A stretch of 64,000 nt of DNA from Marinobacter sp. LQ44 (GCF_001447155.2 NZ_CP014754.1:2170001-2234000), one strand, 5' to 3'. Counted from the stretch's first letter, positions 26,354 through 35,698 are shown. The notes: generated by a model not told the origin, from the sequence alone. Numbers and translations: made by a program.

Positions 26354-26959
26354 ATGCCAAGACCTCCAAGCTACGACCGGGATACAGCCCTGGCCAAGGC
26401 CGTCAGTCTGTTCTGGCACAAGGGCTATCACGGCAGCTCGATGAAGCAGATTGAACAGGCGTTGGATATGCGCCCCGGCAGCATCTACGCCACGTTTGGT
26501 AGCAAAGACGGCCTGTTTTCCGAAGCTCTGGCCAATTACGCAGAGCAGGGCGGAGCCGACCTTTCAGAACACATGGCGGGTTATGACAGCATCGTTGAAG
26601 GGTTGCAGGCGTATTTGCGGCAAATCGCCGGCAGTTGCGCGGGCGTTGACTGCGCCCCCGCCCGCGCCTGCCTGATCGTGAAAACCCTGCTGGAAGCCAG
26701 CAACACCAACCCGGCACTGTATTCACAGGCCCAGAGTGTGCTGGCCGCCATTGAAACGTCCTTTGCTGAGCTGCTGGAAAGTGCAAAAAATCAGGGAGAA
26801 ATTGCCGCCAAGACCGATTGCCGGCGGCTGGCAAGGCTGCTTCAGAGTCAGATTATGGGGCTGCGCTCCATGGCTGAACGCAACCTGTCGGCCACTGAGC
26901 TGGAACACCTGGGCGACGACATGGCGGCAATTCTAGAGGTCTACAAGGTACAGAACTGA
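26354..26959 (+). CDS. TetR/AcrR family transcriptional regulator
   Basis: This 201-aa repressor has an N-terminal HTH (ALAKAVSLFWHKGYHGSSMKQIEQALDMRPGSIYATFGSKDGLF) and a C-terminal ligand domain. The Cys-containing CAGVDCAPARACL segment near residues 94-106 resembles the cysteine region of electrophile-sensing NemR/YxaF-like members; sensing by these Cys is inference. The start at 26354 follows AGGCGG. It probably controls itself and the divergent AhpD-like gene. Confidence 0.85.
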   Translation: MPRPPSYDRDTALAKAVSLFWHKGYHGSSMKQIEQALDMRPGSIYATFGSKDGLFSEALANYAEQGGADLSEHMAGYDSIVEGLQAYLRQIAGSCAGVDCAPARACLIVKTLLEASNTNPALYSQAQSVLAAIETSFAELLESAKNQGEIAAKTDCRRLARLLQSQIMGLRSMAERNLSATELEHLGDDMAAILEVYKVQN

Positions 26960-27017
26960 ACTCCAGCCAGGTGTCCTCTGCCAAGTTGAAGCTCCTTACC
27001 CCCCGTTCAATCAGCCG

Positions 27018-27869
27018 CTAGCGCACGGGGCCATTCAACTGCTCCAGAAACGCCGCGGGCAGGGCGTCGATCACCGGCCGGGCGTGACCGGCCAGTTCCG
27101 GATTGGGGTGTTCCGGTTCCCGGCTCAGGGTCACCGGCGATTCTGACCAGTGCAAAAGCTCCAGCTTGCCGTCGTCCCGCTCACCCAGCGCGGTGCAATG
27201 CTCCACCCAGTCGCCATCGTTGCAGTAGAGGCCATCTTCACTGCGCAGGAAGCCTGCCGAGTGGATGTGGCCGCAGATAAAACCGTGGTAATGACCTTTC
27301 TCTGCAGCCGTCAGCGCCGCCAGCTCGAATCGCCGGATAAAGGTTCGGGCCTTGCCGATCCGGCTTTTGATCCAGGCTGCAAGCGACCAGTAAGGCCTGC
27401 CCTGGAGCCTGCGCAAGGCATTGAACCAGCGGTTCAGGCGAAGCAACAGGCCGTGGGCGCGGTCTCCCACCAGCAGCATTAGAGGACTGCATCGCACCAC
27501 CTGGTCAAACTGGTCACCGTGGCAAACCAGAAACTGACGACCGTCGGCGGTGGTGTGCACCGCCTTGTATTGCAGCTCTATGCCGGAGAAGGTTTGACCG
27601 CAGAAGCGCCGGAAAAACTCGTCGTGATTACCGGGAATGTAAACCACCCGGGTACCCGTGGCGGCGAGCTCCAGCAGCCTGTGGATAACCTGCCGATGAC
27701 TGTCCGGGAAGTGAGCCCGGCGCTGCATGGCGATCAGGTCGATAATGTCGCCGACCAGGTACAGCGTCTGGCAGCGAACGTTGTTGAGGAAATCCAGCAG
27801 GTAGTCGGCCTGGCAATCGGCCGTTCCCAGATGAACATCGGAAATGAATACGCTGCGATACGCTCGCAT
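27018..27869 (-). CDS. LpxH-like UDP-2,3-diacylglucosamine diphosphatase family phosphoesterase
   Basis: This 283-aa calcineurin-like phosphoesterase has all metal motifs intact: SDVHLG, VGDIIDL, PGNHDEF, CHGDQFD and CGHIHSAG. It matches the COG2908 group that includes LpxH, which removes UMP from UDP-2,3-diacylglucosamine in lipid A synthesis. It is longer than LpxH and may be one of the LpxH paralogues with another substrate. The ATG at 27869 has a strong GGGAGG Shine-Dalgarno sequence. Confidence 0.8.
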   Translation of the reverse strand: MRAYRSVFISDVHLGTADCQADYLLDFLNNVRCQTLYLVGDIIDLIAMQRRAHFPDSHRQVIHRLLELAATGTRVVYIPGNHDEFFRRFCGQTFSGIELQYKAVHTTADGRQFLVCHGDQFDQVVRCSPLMLLVGDRAHGLLLRLNRWFNALRRLQGRPYWSLAAWIKSRIGKARTFIRRFELAALTAAEKGHYHGFICGHIHSAGFLRSEDGLYCNDGDWVEHCTALGERDDGKLELLHWSESPVTLSREPEHPNPELAGHARPVIDALPAAFLEQLNGPVR

Positions 27870-28004
27870 GGTGCCTCCCGTGGTGTCAGGCCTGCCTTCG
27901 GTTTCCTGTAACAACCTTGGCAAGCTCCGGTGACACCCGGGTGACAATGGCAAGTCAGTTTTATGAAGCCGGGCGCTAAACCATCAGCCCGGCAACCGAC
28001 GGCA

Positions 28005-28628
28005 TTAACGCAGGTCCGGATTCAGGGTGTAAGTGCCGGTTACCCGGGCACTGGCCAGCACGTGCCCGGCCATGGCCTGGCGGACATCGTTGCCGTCAAA
28101 TTCACCCTCCAGCCCCAGGCTTTCGACATCCAGCGCATGCACTTCGAAATGGTAGTGGTGGATGATCTCGTCGTTCCAGGGCGGGCAGGGGCCGTCATAC
28201 CCGGCATAGGTGCCCGCCATATCCGGGTTGCCGGCAAGGAACTGGGTGTAATTATTCACGCCCCGAACGCCAATCGGCCCCGGTCCGTGGTCCTTGCCCT
28301 TGGGCAGCACGCCGTCACTGTCTTCGCCTTCCGGGATGCGGCCGATATTGGCGGGAATGTCTGTCAGTAGCCAGTGGAAGAAATCCACCCGGGGCAGGTC
28401 GGCGGGCACGGTTTTGCCTTCCTGGTTTACATCGTCGGCCACACTGGGCACATCCGGATCAAACATGATCACCACAAAGCTTTTGGTGCCTTCCGGTGCG
28501 CCAGACCAGACCAACTCGGGGTTTCGGTTGGGGCCAAAGCTCATGTGGTCCTGCTCGCTGAAAACCCCAAAGGCAAACTTCTCCGGGATGGGTTGTCCCT
28601 CTTCTACACCACGAACCTCTAGTTTCAC
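28005..28628 (-). CDS. YbhB/YbcL family Raf kinase inhibitor-like (PEBP) protein
   Basis: This protein of about 207 aa has the phosphatidylethanolamine-binding pocket motifs MFDPDVPS and GPCPPWNDEIIHHYHFEVHAL. Bacterial members have no settled role. I chose GTG at 28628 because AGGAGA lies 7 nt upstream; an ATG at 28670 in the same frame has no visible Shine-Dalgarno sequence and would add 14 residues. Confidence 0.83.
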   Translation of the reverse strand: MKLEVRGVEEGQPIPEKFAFGVFSEQDHMSFGPNRNPELVWSGAPEGTKSFVVIMFDPDVPSVADDVNQEGKTVPADLPRVDFFHWLLTDIPANIGRIPEGEDSDGVLPKGKDHGPGPIGVRGVNNYTQFLAGNPDMAGTYAGYDGPCPPWNDEIIHHYHFEVHALDVESLGLEGEFDGNDVRQAMAGHVLASARVTGTYTLNPDLR

Positions 28629-28955
28629 GATCGTCTCTCCTGTCGAGCGGCTTTTGATTGATTCAGCCATCGCCGAATGATACGGGACCGGCCGGTGTTC
28701 CGGTTTTATCAACCACGTCAGGTCTTTGTCCAGATTAGCAAACCAGCGGCAGAAAACACGGCTTCTACGCTCAGGTGTAAGCCAAAGCACCCGCCAGGCA
28801 ACACTTCTGTCCAATTGTCATCCCGGGCCGTCAACGTTAGTATAATGGCGTTAGCAGCCTACCTTTTATGCTAACAGGTCAGACTGATCAGAGCAGACAG
28901 CCAAGCGTTTTCCCGCGAGAGCGCTTGGCTCTCATCTTCTGAAGGTCTGACTGCT
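28629..28955. other. Divergent intergenic region with structured ndh leader
   Basis: This gap between the PEBP gene and ndh holds a consensus -10 (TATAAT, 28841-28846), with TTGTCA at 28815-28820 an over-long 20 nt upstream. The leader that follows forms an irregular hairpin: GTCAGAC (28878-28884) with GTCTGAC (28945-28951), TCAGA with TCTGA inside it, and a perfect 9-bp tip stem AGCCAAGCG/CGCTTGGCT (28899-28907, 28922-28930). The right arm includes the GAAGG Shine-Dalgarno sequence of ndh. Confidence 0.55.
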
Positions 28956-30266
28956 ATGGAAAACCTGCATCACATTGTTGTCGTTGGCGGTGGCGCCGGA
29001 GGCCTGGAACTGGTCACCAGCCTGGGCAACAAACTCGGCAAAAAACACAAGGCTCGCATCTCCCTGGTTGACGCCGGCTTGACCCACGTCTGGAAACCTC
29101 TGCTGCACGAAGTGGCCTCCGGCTCACTGGACGCCAGTGCCAACGAAATCAATTACCGCGCCCACGCACGGAAACATCACTATGAATTTCAGCTGGGGCG
29201 CATGAACGGCCTTGATCGGGCGGCCAAGGAAATCATCATTGCGCCGTTTCTGGACGAAGACGGCCATGAGGTGGTGCCCGAACGTCGGATCCAATACGAC
29301 ACGCTGGTGATTGCTGTGGGCAGTACAGCCAATGATTTCGGCACACCCGGCGCCCAGGAACACTGCCTGTTTCTCGACAGTCTCAGGCAAGCAAGGCGGT
29401 TCCACAACCTGATGCTCAACGCGTTCCTGCGCAAGAACCACGAGGCCAATCAGGGCAAACCCCATACTCTGAACATCAGCATCATTGGTGCTGGCGCCAC
29501 AGGTGTTGAGCTGGCTGCCGAGCTGCGACTGGCATCCAGAGAATTGCCGGTCTATGGCATGAACCACCTGCAGTCCTCGGATGTCTCCATCAGCGTGATC
29601 GAAGCGGCAGACCGGATTTTGCCGGCCCTGCCCGGGCGCCTGTCGGCGGCAGCCACCCGTGAGCTGGAACGCCAGAAGGTCAAAGTACTGACCGGGCAGC
29701 CGGTCAGCGAAGTGCGCGAGAACAGCCTGATCATGAAAGACGGCACCGAATTGCCATCTGAAATGACCATCTGGGCCGCGGGCATCAAGGCTCCCCCGTT
29801 TCTGGCTGAGCTCGGCGGCCTGGAAACCAATCGCAGCAATCAGCTGTTGGTGAAGCAAACCCTCGAAACCACTCGGGATACCGACATCTTTGCCTTCGGT
29901 GATTGTGCTGCCTGCCCGCAGCCGGGCTCAGAGCATACGGTGCCGCCAAGGGCCCAGGCCGCGCACCAGCAGGCAGACGCTCTGTTCAAAACCCTGTGTA
30001 ATCGCCTGGAAGGCAAAGACCCAGTGGCCTTTGTCTACAATGACCATGGCTCGCTGATCAATTTCAGCCGTTACACGACCGTCGGCAACCTGATGGGCAA
30101 CCTGTCTGGCCGCAGCATGTACATCGAGGGAAAGGTGGCCAGGCTGTTCTATGTATCCCTGTACCGGATGCATCAGGTTGCCCTGCACGGGTTCCTGCGC
30201 ACAGGCATTATCTGGCTGATGGACAAGATAAGCCGAGCGATGCACCCTCGCCTGAAGTTGCATTAG
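28956..30266 (+). CDS. ndh: Type II NADH dehydrogenase (NDH-2)
   Basis: This 436-aa protein is the same size as E. coli Ndh. It has two dinucleotide-binding motifs (VVVGGGAGGLEL at residues 8-19 for FAD; SIIGAGATGVELAAE for NADH) and the family stretches LHEVASGSLDA, TIWAAGIKAP and FAFGDCAACPQPG. It oxidises NADH and reduces quinone at the inner membrane without pumping protons. A C-terminal amphipathic region probably anchors it. The transcript appears to carry a long structured leader. Confidence 0.93.
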   Translation: MENLHHIVVVGGGAGGLELVTSLGNKLGKKHKARISLVDAGLTHVWKPLLHEVASGSLDASANEINYRAHARKHHYEFQLGRMNGLDRAAKEIIIAPFLDEDGHEVVPERRIQYDTLVIAVGSTANDFGTPGAQEHCLFLDSLRQARRFHNLMLNAFLRKNHEANQGKPHTLNISIIGAGATGVELAAELRLASRELPVYGMNHLQSSDVSISVIEAADRILPALPGRLSAAATRELERQKVKVLTGQPVSEVRENSLIMKDGTELPSEMTIWAAGIKAPPFLAELGGLETNRSNQLLVKQTLETTRDTDIFAFGDCAACPQPGSEHTVPPRAQAAHQQADALFKTLCNRLEGKDPVAFVYNDHGSLINFSRYTTVGNLMGNLSGRSMYIEGKVARLFYVSLYRMHQVALHGFLRTGIIWLMDKISRAMHPRLKLH

Positions 30267-30291
30267 GCAACATGCGATTTGAGTGTGGGAC

Positions 30292-30365
30292 TGGAGCGGG
30301 CGATGGGAATCGAACCCACGTCGTAGGCTTGGGAAGCCTCTGCTCTACCATTGAGCTACGCCCGC
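30292..30365 (-). tRNA. tRNA-Gly(CCC)
   Basis: Read on the minus strand, this 74-nt sequence starts GCGGGCGTAGCTCAATGG and ends with CCCGCTCCA, including an encoded CCA. The acceptor stem GCGGGCG pairs with CGCCCGC. The D-arm is GCTC/GAGC and the T-arm carries GGTTCGATTCC. The anticodon loop TTCCCAA gives anticodon CCC, reading GGG glycine codons. It closely resembles E. coli glyU. It is antisense to both flanking genes and stands alone. Confidence 0.97.
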
Positions 30366-30436
30366 CTGCATAATGATTGCCACAGCAATATAGGCCCGGA
30401 CCAGCGTTCGGGCAAGTCCCTTTGGTCAGGAGTCTG

Positions 30437-32149
30437 ATGGATCCCACGTTCACTCTGATTGGCGCCTTGATGCTTGTGTTCAGCATCGTTCTCAGTCCGC
30501 TTTCAAGCAGGGTCGGCATGCCGGTGCTGCTGGTTTTTCTGGCTGTCGGCATGATGATGGGCGAAGACGGACCGGGTGGCATCCAGTTCAATAACTTTGA
30601 GCTGGCGTTTCTGATCGCCAATCTGTCGCTGGCCGTTATTCTGCTGGATGGCGGCATGCGCACCCGGGTAGAAACCTTCCGGGTAGGTCTGCGGCCAGCC
30701 CTGGTACTCGCCACACTTGGCGTTGCCCTGACCGCAGGTGGCGCGGCCATCGTGGCATGGTGGGTGTTCGATTTGCATTGGATGATGGCTTTGTTGATCG
30801 GAGCCATTATTTCCTCAACCGACGCAGCCGCTGTGTTTTCCCTGCTGCAGGGCCGGGGCCTGCACCTGAACGAGCGGGTCAGTGCCACCCTTGAGATCGA
30901 GTCTGGCAGTAACGACCCGATGGCCATTTTCCTCACCCTGATGCTGGTGACCTTGATAGGCCAACATGAGCAGGGGTCCATACTCTCCGGCCTGACCATG
31001 CTGGTACAGCAGTTCGGCATCGGCGCTGCAGCTGGCGTTCTGGGTGGCTTTCTGGTGGTGGAGCTGGCTAATCGGATGCGTCTGACCCCCGCACTGTACC
31101 CCCTGCTGGTGGGTGCGGCCGGCATTTCGGTGTTTTCTGCCACCAACGCTGTCGGTGGCAGCGGATTCCTCGCCATTTACCTGTGCGGTGTGGTCATTGG
31201 AAACCGCCATGTCCGGATGATGCCGATGATTCTTCAGGTGCACGACGGCATGGCCTGGCTGGCACAGCTCTGTCTGTTCCTGATGCTGGGTCTTCTGGTG
31301 AACCCCTCAGACCTGATCCCCCTGGCAGGTGCCGGTTTGATTCTGGCCCTGGCGCTTATCTTTGTTATTCGGCCATTAACCGTGCTGATCACGCTCTGGC
31401 CTTTCGGCTTCAACCGGCGGGAGCTGGGCTTTATCAGTTGGGTGGGCCTGCGCGGTGCGGTGCCGATCGTACTGGCGCTGTTCCCGATCATTGCCGACCT
31501 GCCGGACGCGCAACTGGTGTTCCATGCAGCATTCTTTATCGTTCTGGTGTCGCTGATCGTTCAGGGCACCACCATGGCCCCTCTCGCCCGCAGGTTGCGG
31601 CTTGAAGTTCCCGCCGGCGAAGATCCCTACCGGCGGCTGCCACTGGATGCGCCCGCCGCCGGCGACCATGAGCTGATGCTGTTTCCACTCCGAGGCAAGA
31701 GTTGGGATAAGCCCAGAGCCCTTGGCCAACTGCGCCTGCCGGACAACACCGCCGTGGCCGGCGTATTTCGCGACCGCAAGTGCCTGCAGCCCACCAAGGA
31801 TCTCGAAGTAACCGCCGGCGATATGTTGGCCATGTTCGCCACGCCGTCGGTTCTGCCTGATCTCGGCAAGGCACTGAGCGGGCGACAAGCCCCGAAACAT
31901 CTGGCAGAGCGTGCGTTCTTTGGTGACTTCGTGCTCAACGGTGACGCCCTGCTGGGCGATGTTGAGCAGGTCTATGGTATTGAATTTGACGAGCTGCCTC
32001 CGGAATTATCGCTGGCCGAGTGTTTTGCCAAACGCACCAAAGGGCATCCCGTGGTTGGTGACACCGTCATATTGGGGCCAGTAACGCTGGTGGCTCGAGC
32101 CACCGAAGCCGATCGGGTAACCAAGGTTGGCCTGAAAATGGATGCGTGA
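30437..32149 (+). CDS. nhaP2: Potassium/proton antiporter (CvrA/NhaP2 family)
   Basis: This 570-aa CPA1-type antiporter has about 12-13 membrane segments in the first 390 residues, with the family's IISSTDAAAVFSLL and LEIESGSNDPMAIFLT motifs. A cytoplasmic TrkA_C-like region (ELMLFPLRGKSW to GDMLAMFA) and a CorC/HlyC-like C-terminal domain follow. NhaP2 proteins exchange K+ (or Na+) for H+ under osmotic or pH stress, which fits a halotolerant host. The start at 30437 follows AGGAG. Confidence 0.88.
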   Translation: MDPTFTLIGALMLVFSIVLSPLSSRVGMPVLLVFLAVGMMMGEDGPGGIQFNNFELAFLIANLSLAVILLDGGMRTRVETFRVGLRPALVLATLGVALTAGGAAIVAWWVFDLHWMMALLIGAIISSTDAAAVFSLLQGRGLHLNERVSATLEIESGSNDPMAIFLTLMLVTLIGQHEQGSILSGLTMLVQQFGIGAAAGVLGGFLVVELANRMRLTPALYPLLVGAAGISVFSATNAVGGSGFLAIYLCGVVIGNRHVRMMPMILQVHDGMAWLAQLCLFLMLGLLVNPSDLIPLAGAGLILALALIFVIRPLTVLITLWPFGFNRRELGFISWVGLRGAVPIVLALFPIIADLPDAQLVFHAAFFIVLVSLIVQGTTMAPLARRLRLEVPAGEDPYRRLPLDAPAAGDHELMLFPLRGKSWDKPRALGQLRLPDNTAVAGVFRDRKCLQPTKDLEVTAGDMLAMFATPSVLPDLGKALSGRQAPKHLAERAFFGDFVLNGDALLGDVEQVYGIEFDELPPELSLAECFAKRTKGHPVVGDTVILGPVTLVARATEADRVTKVGLKMDA

Positions 32150-32227
32150 CGCTCGTCCGGTTCGTGCAGGAAAACCAAAAACCGTAACAAAACCCCTTAT
32201 CAATCCTCGTGCTGGCTATGCTATAAA

Positions 32228-32264
32228 CACACGTGAACAAAGTTTAACCATTCAGCGACGTGTG
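32228..32264 (+). promoter_or_regulatory. Hairpin in the 5' leader of the L,D-transpeptidase gene
   Basis: CACACGT (32228-32234) pairs with ACGTGTG (32258-32264) just after a TATAAA box at 32222-32227 and 8 nt before the ATG. No Shine-Dalgarno sequence is visible in the last 15 nt before the start. The stem may be a promoter-proximal operator or affect initiation. Confidence 0.35.
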
Positions 32265-32272
32265 CTTGCATC

Positions 32273-32827
32273 ATGATCTTCAGAGTTTTTCTATCACTGT
32301 TAGTTGTCTTATTGCCTGCCATGGCCAGTAGCTCGGAGCTGCTGGCCCGAGCGGACACCCGCATGGCTATGCCTGGCAGCGAACCTACGCTGGAAGAGCA
32401 CCTGAACATCACCAAGGTTCTGGTTCACAAAAGTGAGCGCAGGCTTTATCTGTTGAGCGGCGAGCATGAGGTGCGCAGCTATCGTATTTCTCTCGGCGGC
32501 AATCCGTTGGGACACAAGCTGTATGAGGGCGACAAACGCACGCCGGAAGGGGATTACATTCTGGATTGGCGTAATGCCAACAGCGATTTCTACAAATCCA
32601 TCCACATCTCCTACCCCAATGCCCGTGACCGGGAGTTGGCTGAGGCCTGGGGCCTTGATCCCGGCGGCAGCATTATGATCCACGGCCTGCCCAACGACGC
32701 CGGCGATCTGGCTTTCGCCTACACGGGACTGGACTGGACCGAAGGCTGTATCGCGGTCACCAATGAAGAAATGGATGAGATCTGGGCGCTGGTCGATAAC
32801 GGCACCCCCATTCGGATTCTTCCCTGA
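32273..32827 (+). CDS. L,D-transpeptidase family protein (YkuD), exported
   Basis: This 184-aa protein has a signal peptide (MIFRVFLSLLVVLLPAMASS) and a YkuD catalytic domain with SIMIHGLPN and the nucleophile motif DWTEGCIAVTN. It acts on peptidoglycan tetrapeptides in the periplasm, either forming 3-3 links or attaching/releasing lipoproteins. The compact size fits the single-domain subgroup. It lies 209 nt ahead of an Lpp-like lipoprotein gene on the same strand, and the two may work together. Confidence 0.85.
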   Translation: MIFRVFLSLLVVLLPAMASSSELLARADTRMAMPGSEPTLEEHLNITKVLVHKSERRLYLLSGEHEVRSYRISLGGNPLGHKLYEGDKRTPEGDYILDWRNANSDFYKSIHISYPNARDRELAEAWGLDPGGSIMIHGLPNDAGDLAFAYTGLDWTEGCIAVTNEEMDEIWALVDNGTPIRILP

Positions 32828-32901
32828 GCGCAGAACCCATCCCGTTCATGACGGAAGTATTAAGTTGTTGTCATAGCCTAAGAAAATTTACGTATCCTTA
32901 G

Positions 32902-32931
32902 TTAACATTTTGTCTCTGAGTGTTTTACACT
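32902..32931 (+). promoter_or_regulatory. Probable lpp promoter
   Basis: TTAACA (32902-32907) and TACACT (32926-32931) are separated by 18 nt in an AT-rich stretch. The implied leader of about 100 nt contains two small hairpins: GACT/AGTC near 32938-32952 and GAAGTC/GACTTC near 32978-32997. Strong expression would fit a major lipoprotein. Confidence 0.45.
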
Positions 32932-33036
32932 GTTTGACGACTCCGGTAGTCAACGCCTATCGGGCTTAGCTGACAGGAAGTCGTCTTAATGACTTCTGGA
33001 TCACAGGAAATAAAACGACCAATAAGGGGATTTACC

Positions 33037-33318
33037 ATGCGTAAACTGACGATCGCCGGGTTTGCAATGGCCGCTGCTCTGACTGCAGGTTGTGCCACTA
33101 CCGAGCAGGCTGCCATCGACGAAGCCAATGCAACTGCAAGCTCCGCCGAGCAAACTGCTAACAACGCTCTGAATACTGCTAACAGCGCTGCCAGCGCCGC
33201 TCGCACTGCTCAGCAGACTGCTGAAGAAGCCCTGGCTGCTGCCCGTGCCGCTCAGAAGTCCGCTGACGAAGCGAACGAGCGCGCCAAGCGCATGCTCGAG
33301 CGTGCCAGCCAGAAGTAA
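33037..33318 (+). CDS. lpp: Lpp-like major outer-membrane lipoprotein
   Basis: This 93-aa precursor has a lipobox LTAGC (Cys19), then an alanine-rich heptad region with repeats such as ASSAEQTANNALNTANSA, predicting a trimeric coiled coil like Lpp/OprI. The last residue is lysine (ERASQK), the residue that links Lpp to peptidoglycan in E. coli. AAGGGG precedes the ATG. A strong terminator follows at 33333-33361. L,D-transpeptidase genes lie on both sides of it, at 32273 and 36495. Confidence 0.88.
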   Translation: MRKLTIAGFAMAAALTAGCATTEQAAIDEANATASSAEQTANNALNTANSAASAARTAQQTAEEALAAARAAQKSADEANERAKRMLERASQK

Positions 33319-33332
33319 GGCTGCCGTTTAGC

Positions 33333-33361
33333 AAAAAAGGCCGGTTCAACCGGCCTTTTTT
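33333..33361. terminator. Bidirectional intrinsic terminator
   Basis: Six A, the stem GGCCGG/CCGGCC with a TTCAA loop, then six T. It works in both directions, ending lpp on the plus strand and the slipin operon on the minus strand. Confidence 0.92.
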
Positions 33362-33393
33362 GTGCGCGCTTGAAAGCCCGGGAGCTACTGCTC

Positions 33394-34173
33394 CTACTTG
33401 CCAGGCGCTTTATTGCCCGACTGATTATCCAAAAAGTTCTTGATCATATCCATCGGCAGCGGGAACACGATGGTGGAGGAGTTATTGTTGCTCATGTCCG
33501 CCAGTGTCTGCAGGTAACGTAACTGCATGGCTCCGGAGTTGGCCGACATGACTTCTGCAGCCTCTACCAGCTTCTTGGATGCCTGCAATTCACCCTCGGC
33601 GTGAATGATCTTGGCGCGACGCTCGCGCTCTGCCTCTGCCTGGCGGGCAATCGCACGAATCATCGACTCATTCAGGTCAACGTGTTTGATTTCCACATTG
33701 GCTACCTTGATACCCCAATCCTCGGTCTGGGAATCAATGATTTCCTGAATGTCCGAATTGAGCTTATCCCGTTCAGACAACATTTCGTCCAAATCGTGTT
33801 TGCCGAGCACAGAGCGCAAGGTTGTTTGTGCCAACTGACTGGTCGCAGCGCCATAGTCCTCCACCCGGATAATCGCCTTCTCGGGATCAACCACGCGGAA
33901 GTACAACACCGCATTCACTCTGACCGTCACGTTGTCCTTGGAAATCACATCCTGGCTTGGGACATCCAGGGTGATCACCCGCAGATCCACCCGGACAATC
34001 TGCTGAATACCGGGGATAACGATAATCAGGCCGGGGCCTTTGACGCCCTGAAAGCGGCCCAGGAAAAACACCACACCGCGCTCGTATTCCGGCAGGATCT
34101 TGATGGCGGAACCGAGAATCAGAAGCAGCACCACAGTCGGTGCGATATAGGGAATAATGTCACCCAGGTTCAT
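33394..34173 (-). CDS. Slipin/stomatin family (SPFH domain) membrane protein
   Basis: This 259-aa protein has one N-terminal membrane hairpin ([18 protein letters not shown]), then an SPFH domain: [44 protein letters not shown] and [18 protein letters not shown] in the coiled-coil region. Slipins form membrane oligomers and are regularly encoded with NfeD-type proteases, as here (42-nt gap, nfeD upstream). The SD is strong (AAGGAGG). Confidence 0.92.
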   Translation of the reverse strand: MNLGDIIPYIAPTVVLLLILGSAIKILPEYERGVVFFLGRFQGVKGPGLIIVIPGIQQIVRVDLRVITLDVPSQDVISKDNVTVRVNAVLYFRVVDPEKAIIRVEDYGAATSQLAQTTLRSVLGKHDLDEMLSERDKLNSDIQEIIDSQTEDWGIKVANVEIKHVDLNESMIRAIARQAEAERERRAKIIHAEGELQASKKLVEAAEVMSANSGAMQLRYLQTLADMSNNNSSTIVFPLPMDMIKNFLDNQSGNKAPGK

Positions 34174-34215
34174 ACGGCCTCCTTGATTTGCCGTTGGTTA
34201 GTACGAGTTGCTCGT

Positions 34216-35676
34216 TCAATGACCTTGATCAGAATCGGGCCTGGCTTCAACCAGAAGGGTCAGCCCCTCCATACCATTTACCTGCACCTGCGTGCCCTTG
34301 GTGATCTGATGCGGGCAACGGGCATTCCAGCGCTCCCCGCTGACTCGGACATGGCCCTTATAGCCCTCGTAAGAGGACTCAAAGTCATCCAGTGCCACGC
34401 CCTTTTCTTCTGCCATATGTTCACTGCCACTGACCGGTGTGCGGCGTCGCAAACCGATGAAGCGGGTAACCGTCCAGAGAATAAATCCTCCCGCCACAAC
34501 CGCCGTGCCGCCGACGGTGGGTAACGAAATATCCGTGTGGCTGCCATCCATCAGAATCACCGATCCCGTGACAAAGGCGACTATGCCACCGACACCGAGA
34601 ATGCCGAAACTGGGCATGAAGGCTTCCCCCACGATGAACGCCAGCCCCAACAGAATCAAGGCAAGGCCGGCGTAATTTACCGACAACACCTGAAAGGCGA
34701 ACAACGCGAGTATCAAACAGATAGCACCGATCACCCCGGGGAACACGGCGCCGGGATTCGACAGCTCAAAAATGATGCCGTAGAAACCGATGATCATCAG
34801 AAAATAGGCAACGTTTGGATCGGTGATCACCGACAGCAAGCGGGTGCGCCAGTCCGGCTCTGAGCGGACCAGTTCCAGGTCCGCTGTAACCAGCTCCCGC
34901 TCACCTGTGGCCATCTGAACGGTGCGACCGTCAATGGCCTCCAGCAATTCCCGGAGATTGGGCGCTACCACATCGATGACATTCATCTCCAGCGCCTCGG
35001 TTGCGCCCAGGTTAACCGCTTCGCGGACCGCCTCTTCCGCCCAGTCGGCATTCCGACCATGGCGCTCGGCCAAGCCACGAATGTAGCTGACGGCATCCTC
35101 CAGAACCTTACGTTCCATGGCCGTGTCGCCCCGGCGTTTCTGTGGTTCGGCAGCCGAGTCGTCGGCACTGGTCTCTGAGGCTTCGTCATCCCCGGCGGGC
35201 TGCTCAGGTTCCTGCTCTGGCGAGCCTGGCAAGCCACCCATCTGTACCGGTGTTGCCGAACCCAGGTTAGTCGCAGGGGCCATAGCGGCAATGTGGCTGC
35301 CGTAAAGGATAAAGGTGCCGGCACTGGCGGCGCGGGCGCCCTGAGGGGAGACATAGGTTGCCACCGGCACTTCGGAGGCCAAGATGGTTTTGATGATTTC
35401 CCGCATGGAATCCATCAGGCCACCCGGCGTATCCATTTCCAGAATGACCAGGCCAGCATTCTCCTGCTCGGCCCGCCTGATGCCCCGGGTGACATAATCC
35501 ATGGTCGCCGGGCCGATTGCACCCTCAACCGTCAAGACCAGTGCGGTTCTCGGCGTGTCCTGCTGGGCAATCGCCTGCCAGGAAGCCCCGATCAGCCCCA
35601 GCAGCCCTCCCACGAAAAAAATCAGGGACCAGAAGGGCAAGCGAAGGTTCTGACGTTGCATCGGGTTTGGCTTCAT
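34216..35676 (-). CDS. NfeD family membrane serine protease
   Basis: This 486-aa protein has a signal anchor, then a ClpP/SppA-like protease domain (LVILEMDTPGGLMDSMREI; the catalytic Ser region ARAASAGTFI), an acidic linker rich in Glu/Asp/Ser near residues 155-190, four to five membrane helices and a C-terminal OB-fold NfeD domain (YKGHVRVSGERWNAR). This is the long NfeD form that partners slipins and may cleave their C-terminus. GGGAGA precedes the ATG. Co-transcribed with slipin. Confidence 0.9.
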   Translation of the reverse strand: MKPNPMQRQNLRLPFWSLIFFVGGLLGLIGASWQAIAQQDTPRTALVLTVEGAIGPATMDYVTRGIRRAEQENAGLVILEMDTPGGLMDSMREIIKTILASEVPVATYVSPQGARAASAGTFILYGSHIAAMAPATNLGSATPVQMGGLPGSPEQEPEQPAGDDEASETSADDSAAEPQKRRGDTAMERKVLEDAVSYIRGLAERHGRNADWAEEAVREAVNLGATEALEMNVIDVVAPNLRELLEAIDGRTVQMATGERELVTADLELVRSEPDWRTRLLSVITDPNVAYFLMIIGFYGIIFELSNPGAVFPGVIGAICLILALFAFQVLSVNYAGLALILLGLAFIVGEAFMPSFGILGVGGIVAFVTGSVILMDGSHTDISLPTVGGTAVVAGGFILWTVTRFIGLRRRTPVSGSEHMAEEKGVALDDFESSYEGYKGHVRVSGERWNARCPHQITKGTQVQVNGMEGLTLLVEARPDSDQGH

Positions 35677-35698
35677 GACGATCTCCCAGGCAGAGTGA

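Noticed and set aside
30292-30365. tRNA-Gly as an integration site
   Set aside because: No integrase, direct repeat of the tRNA 3' end or change in gene content is seen around it.
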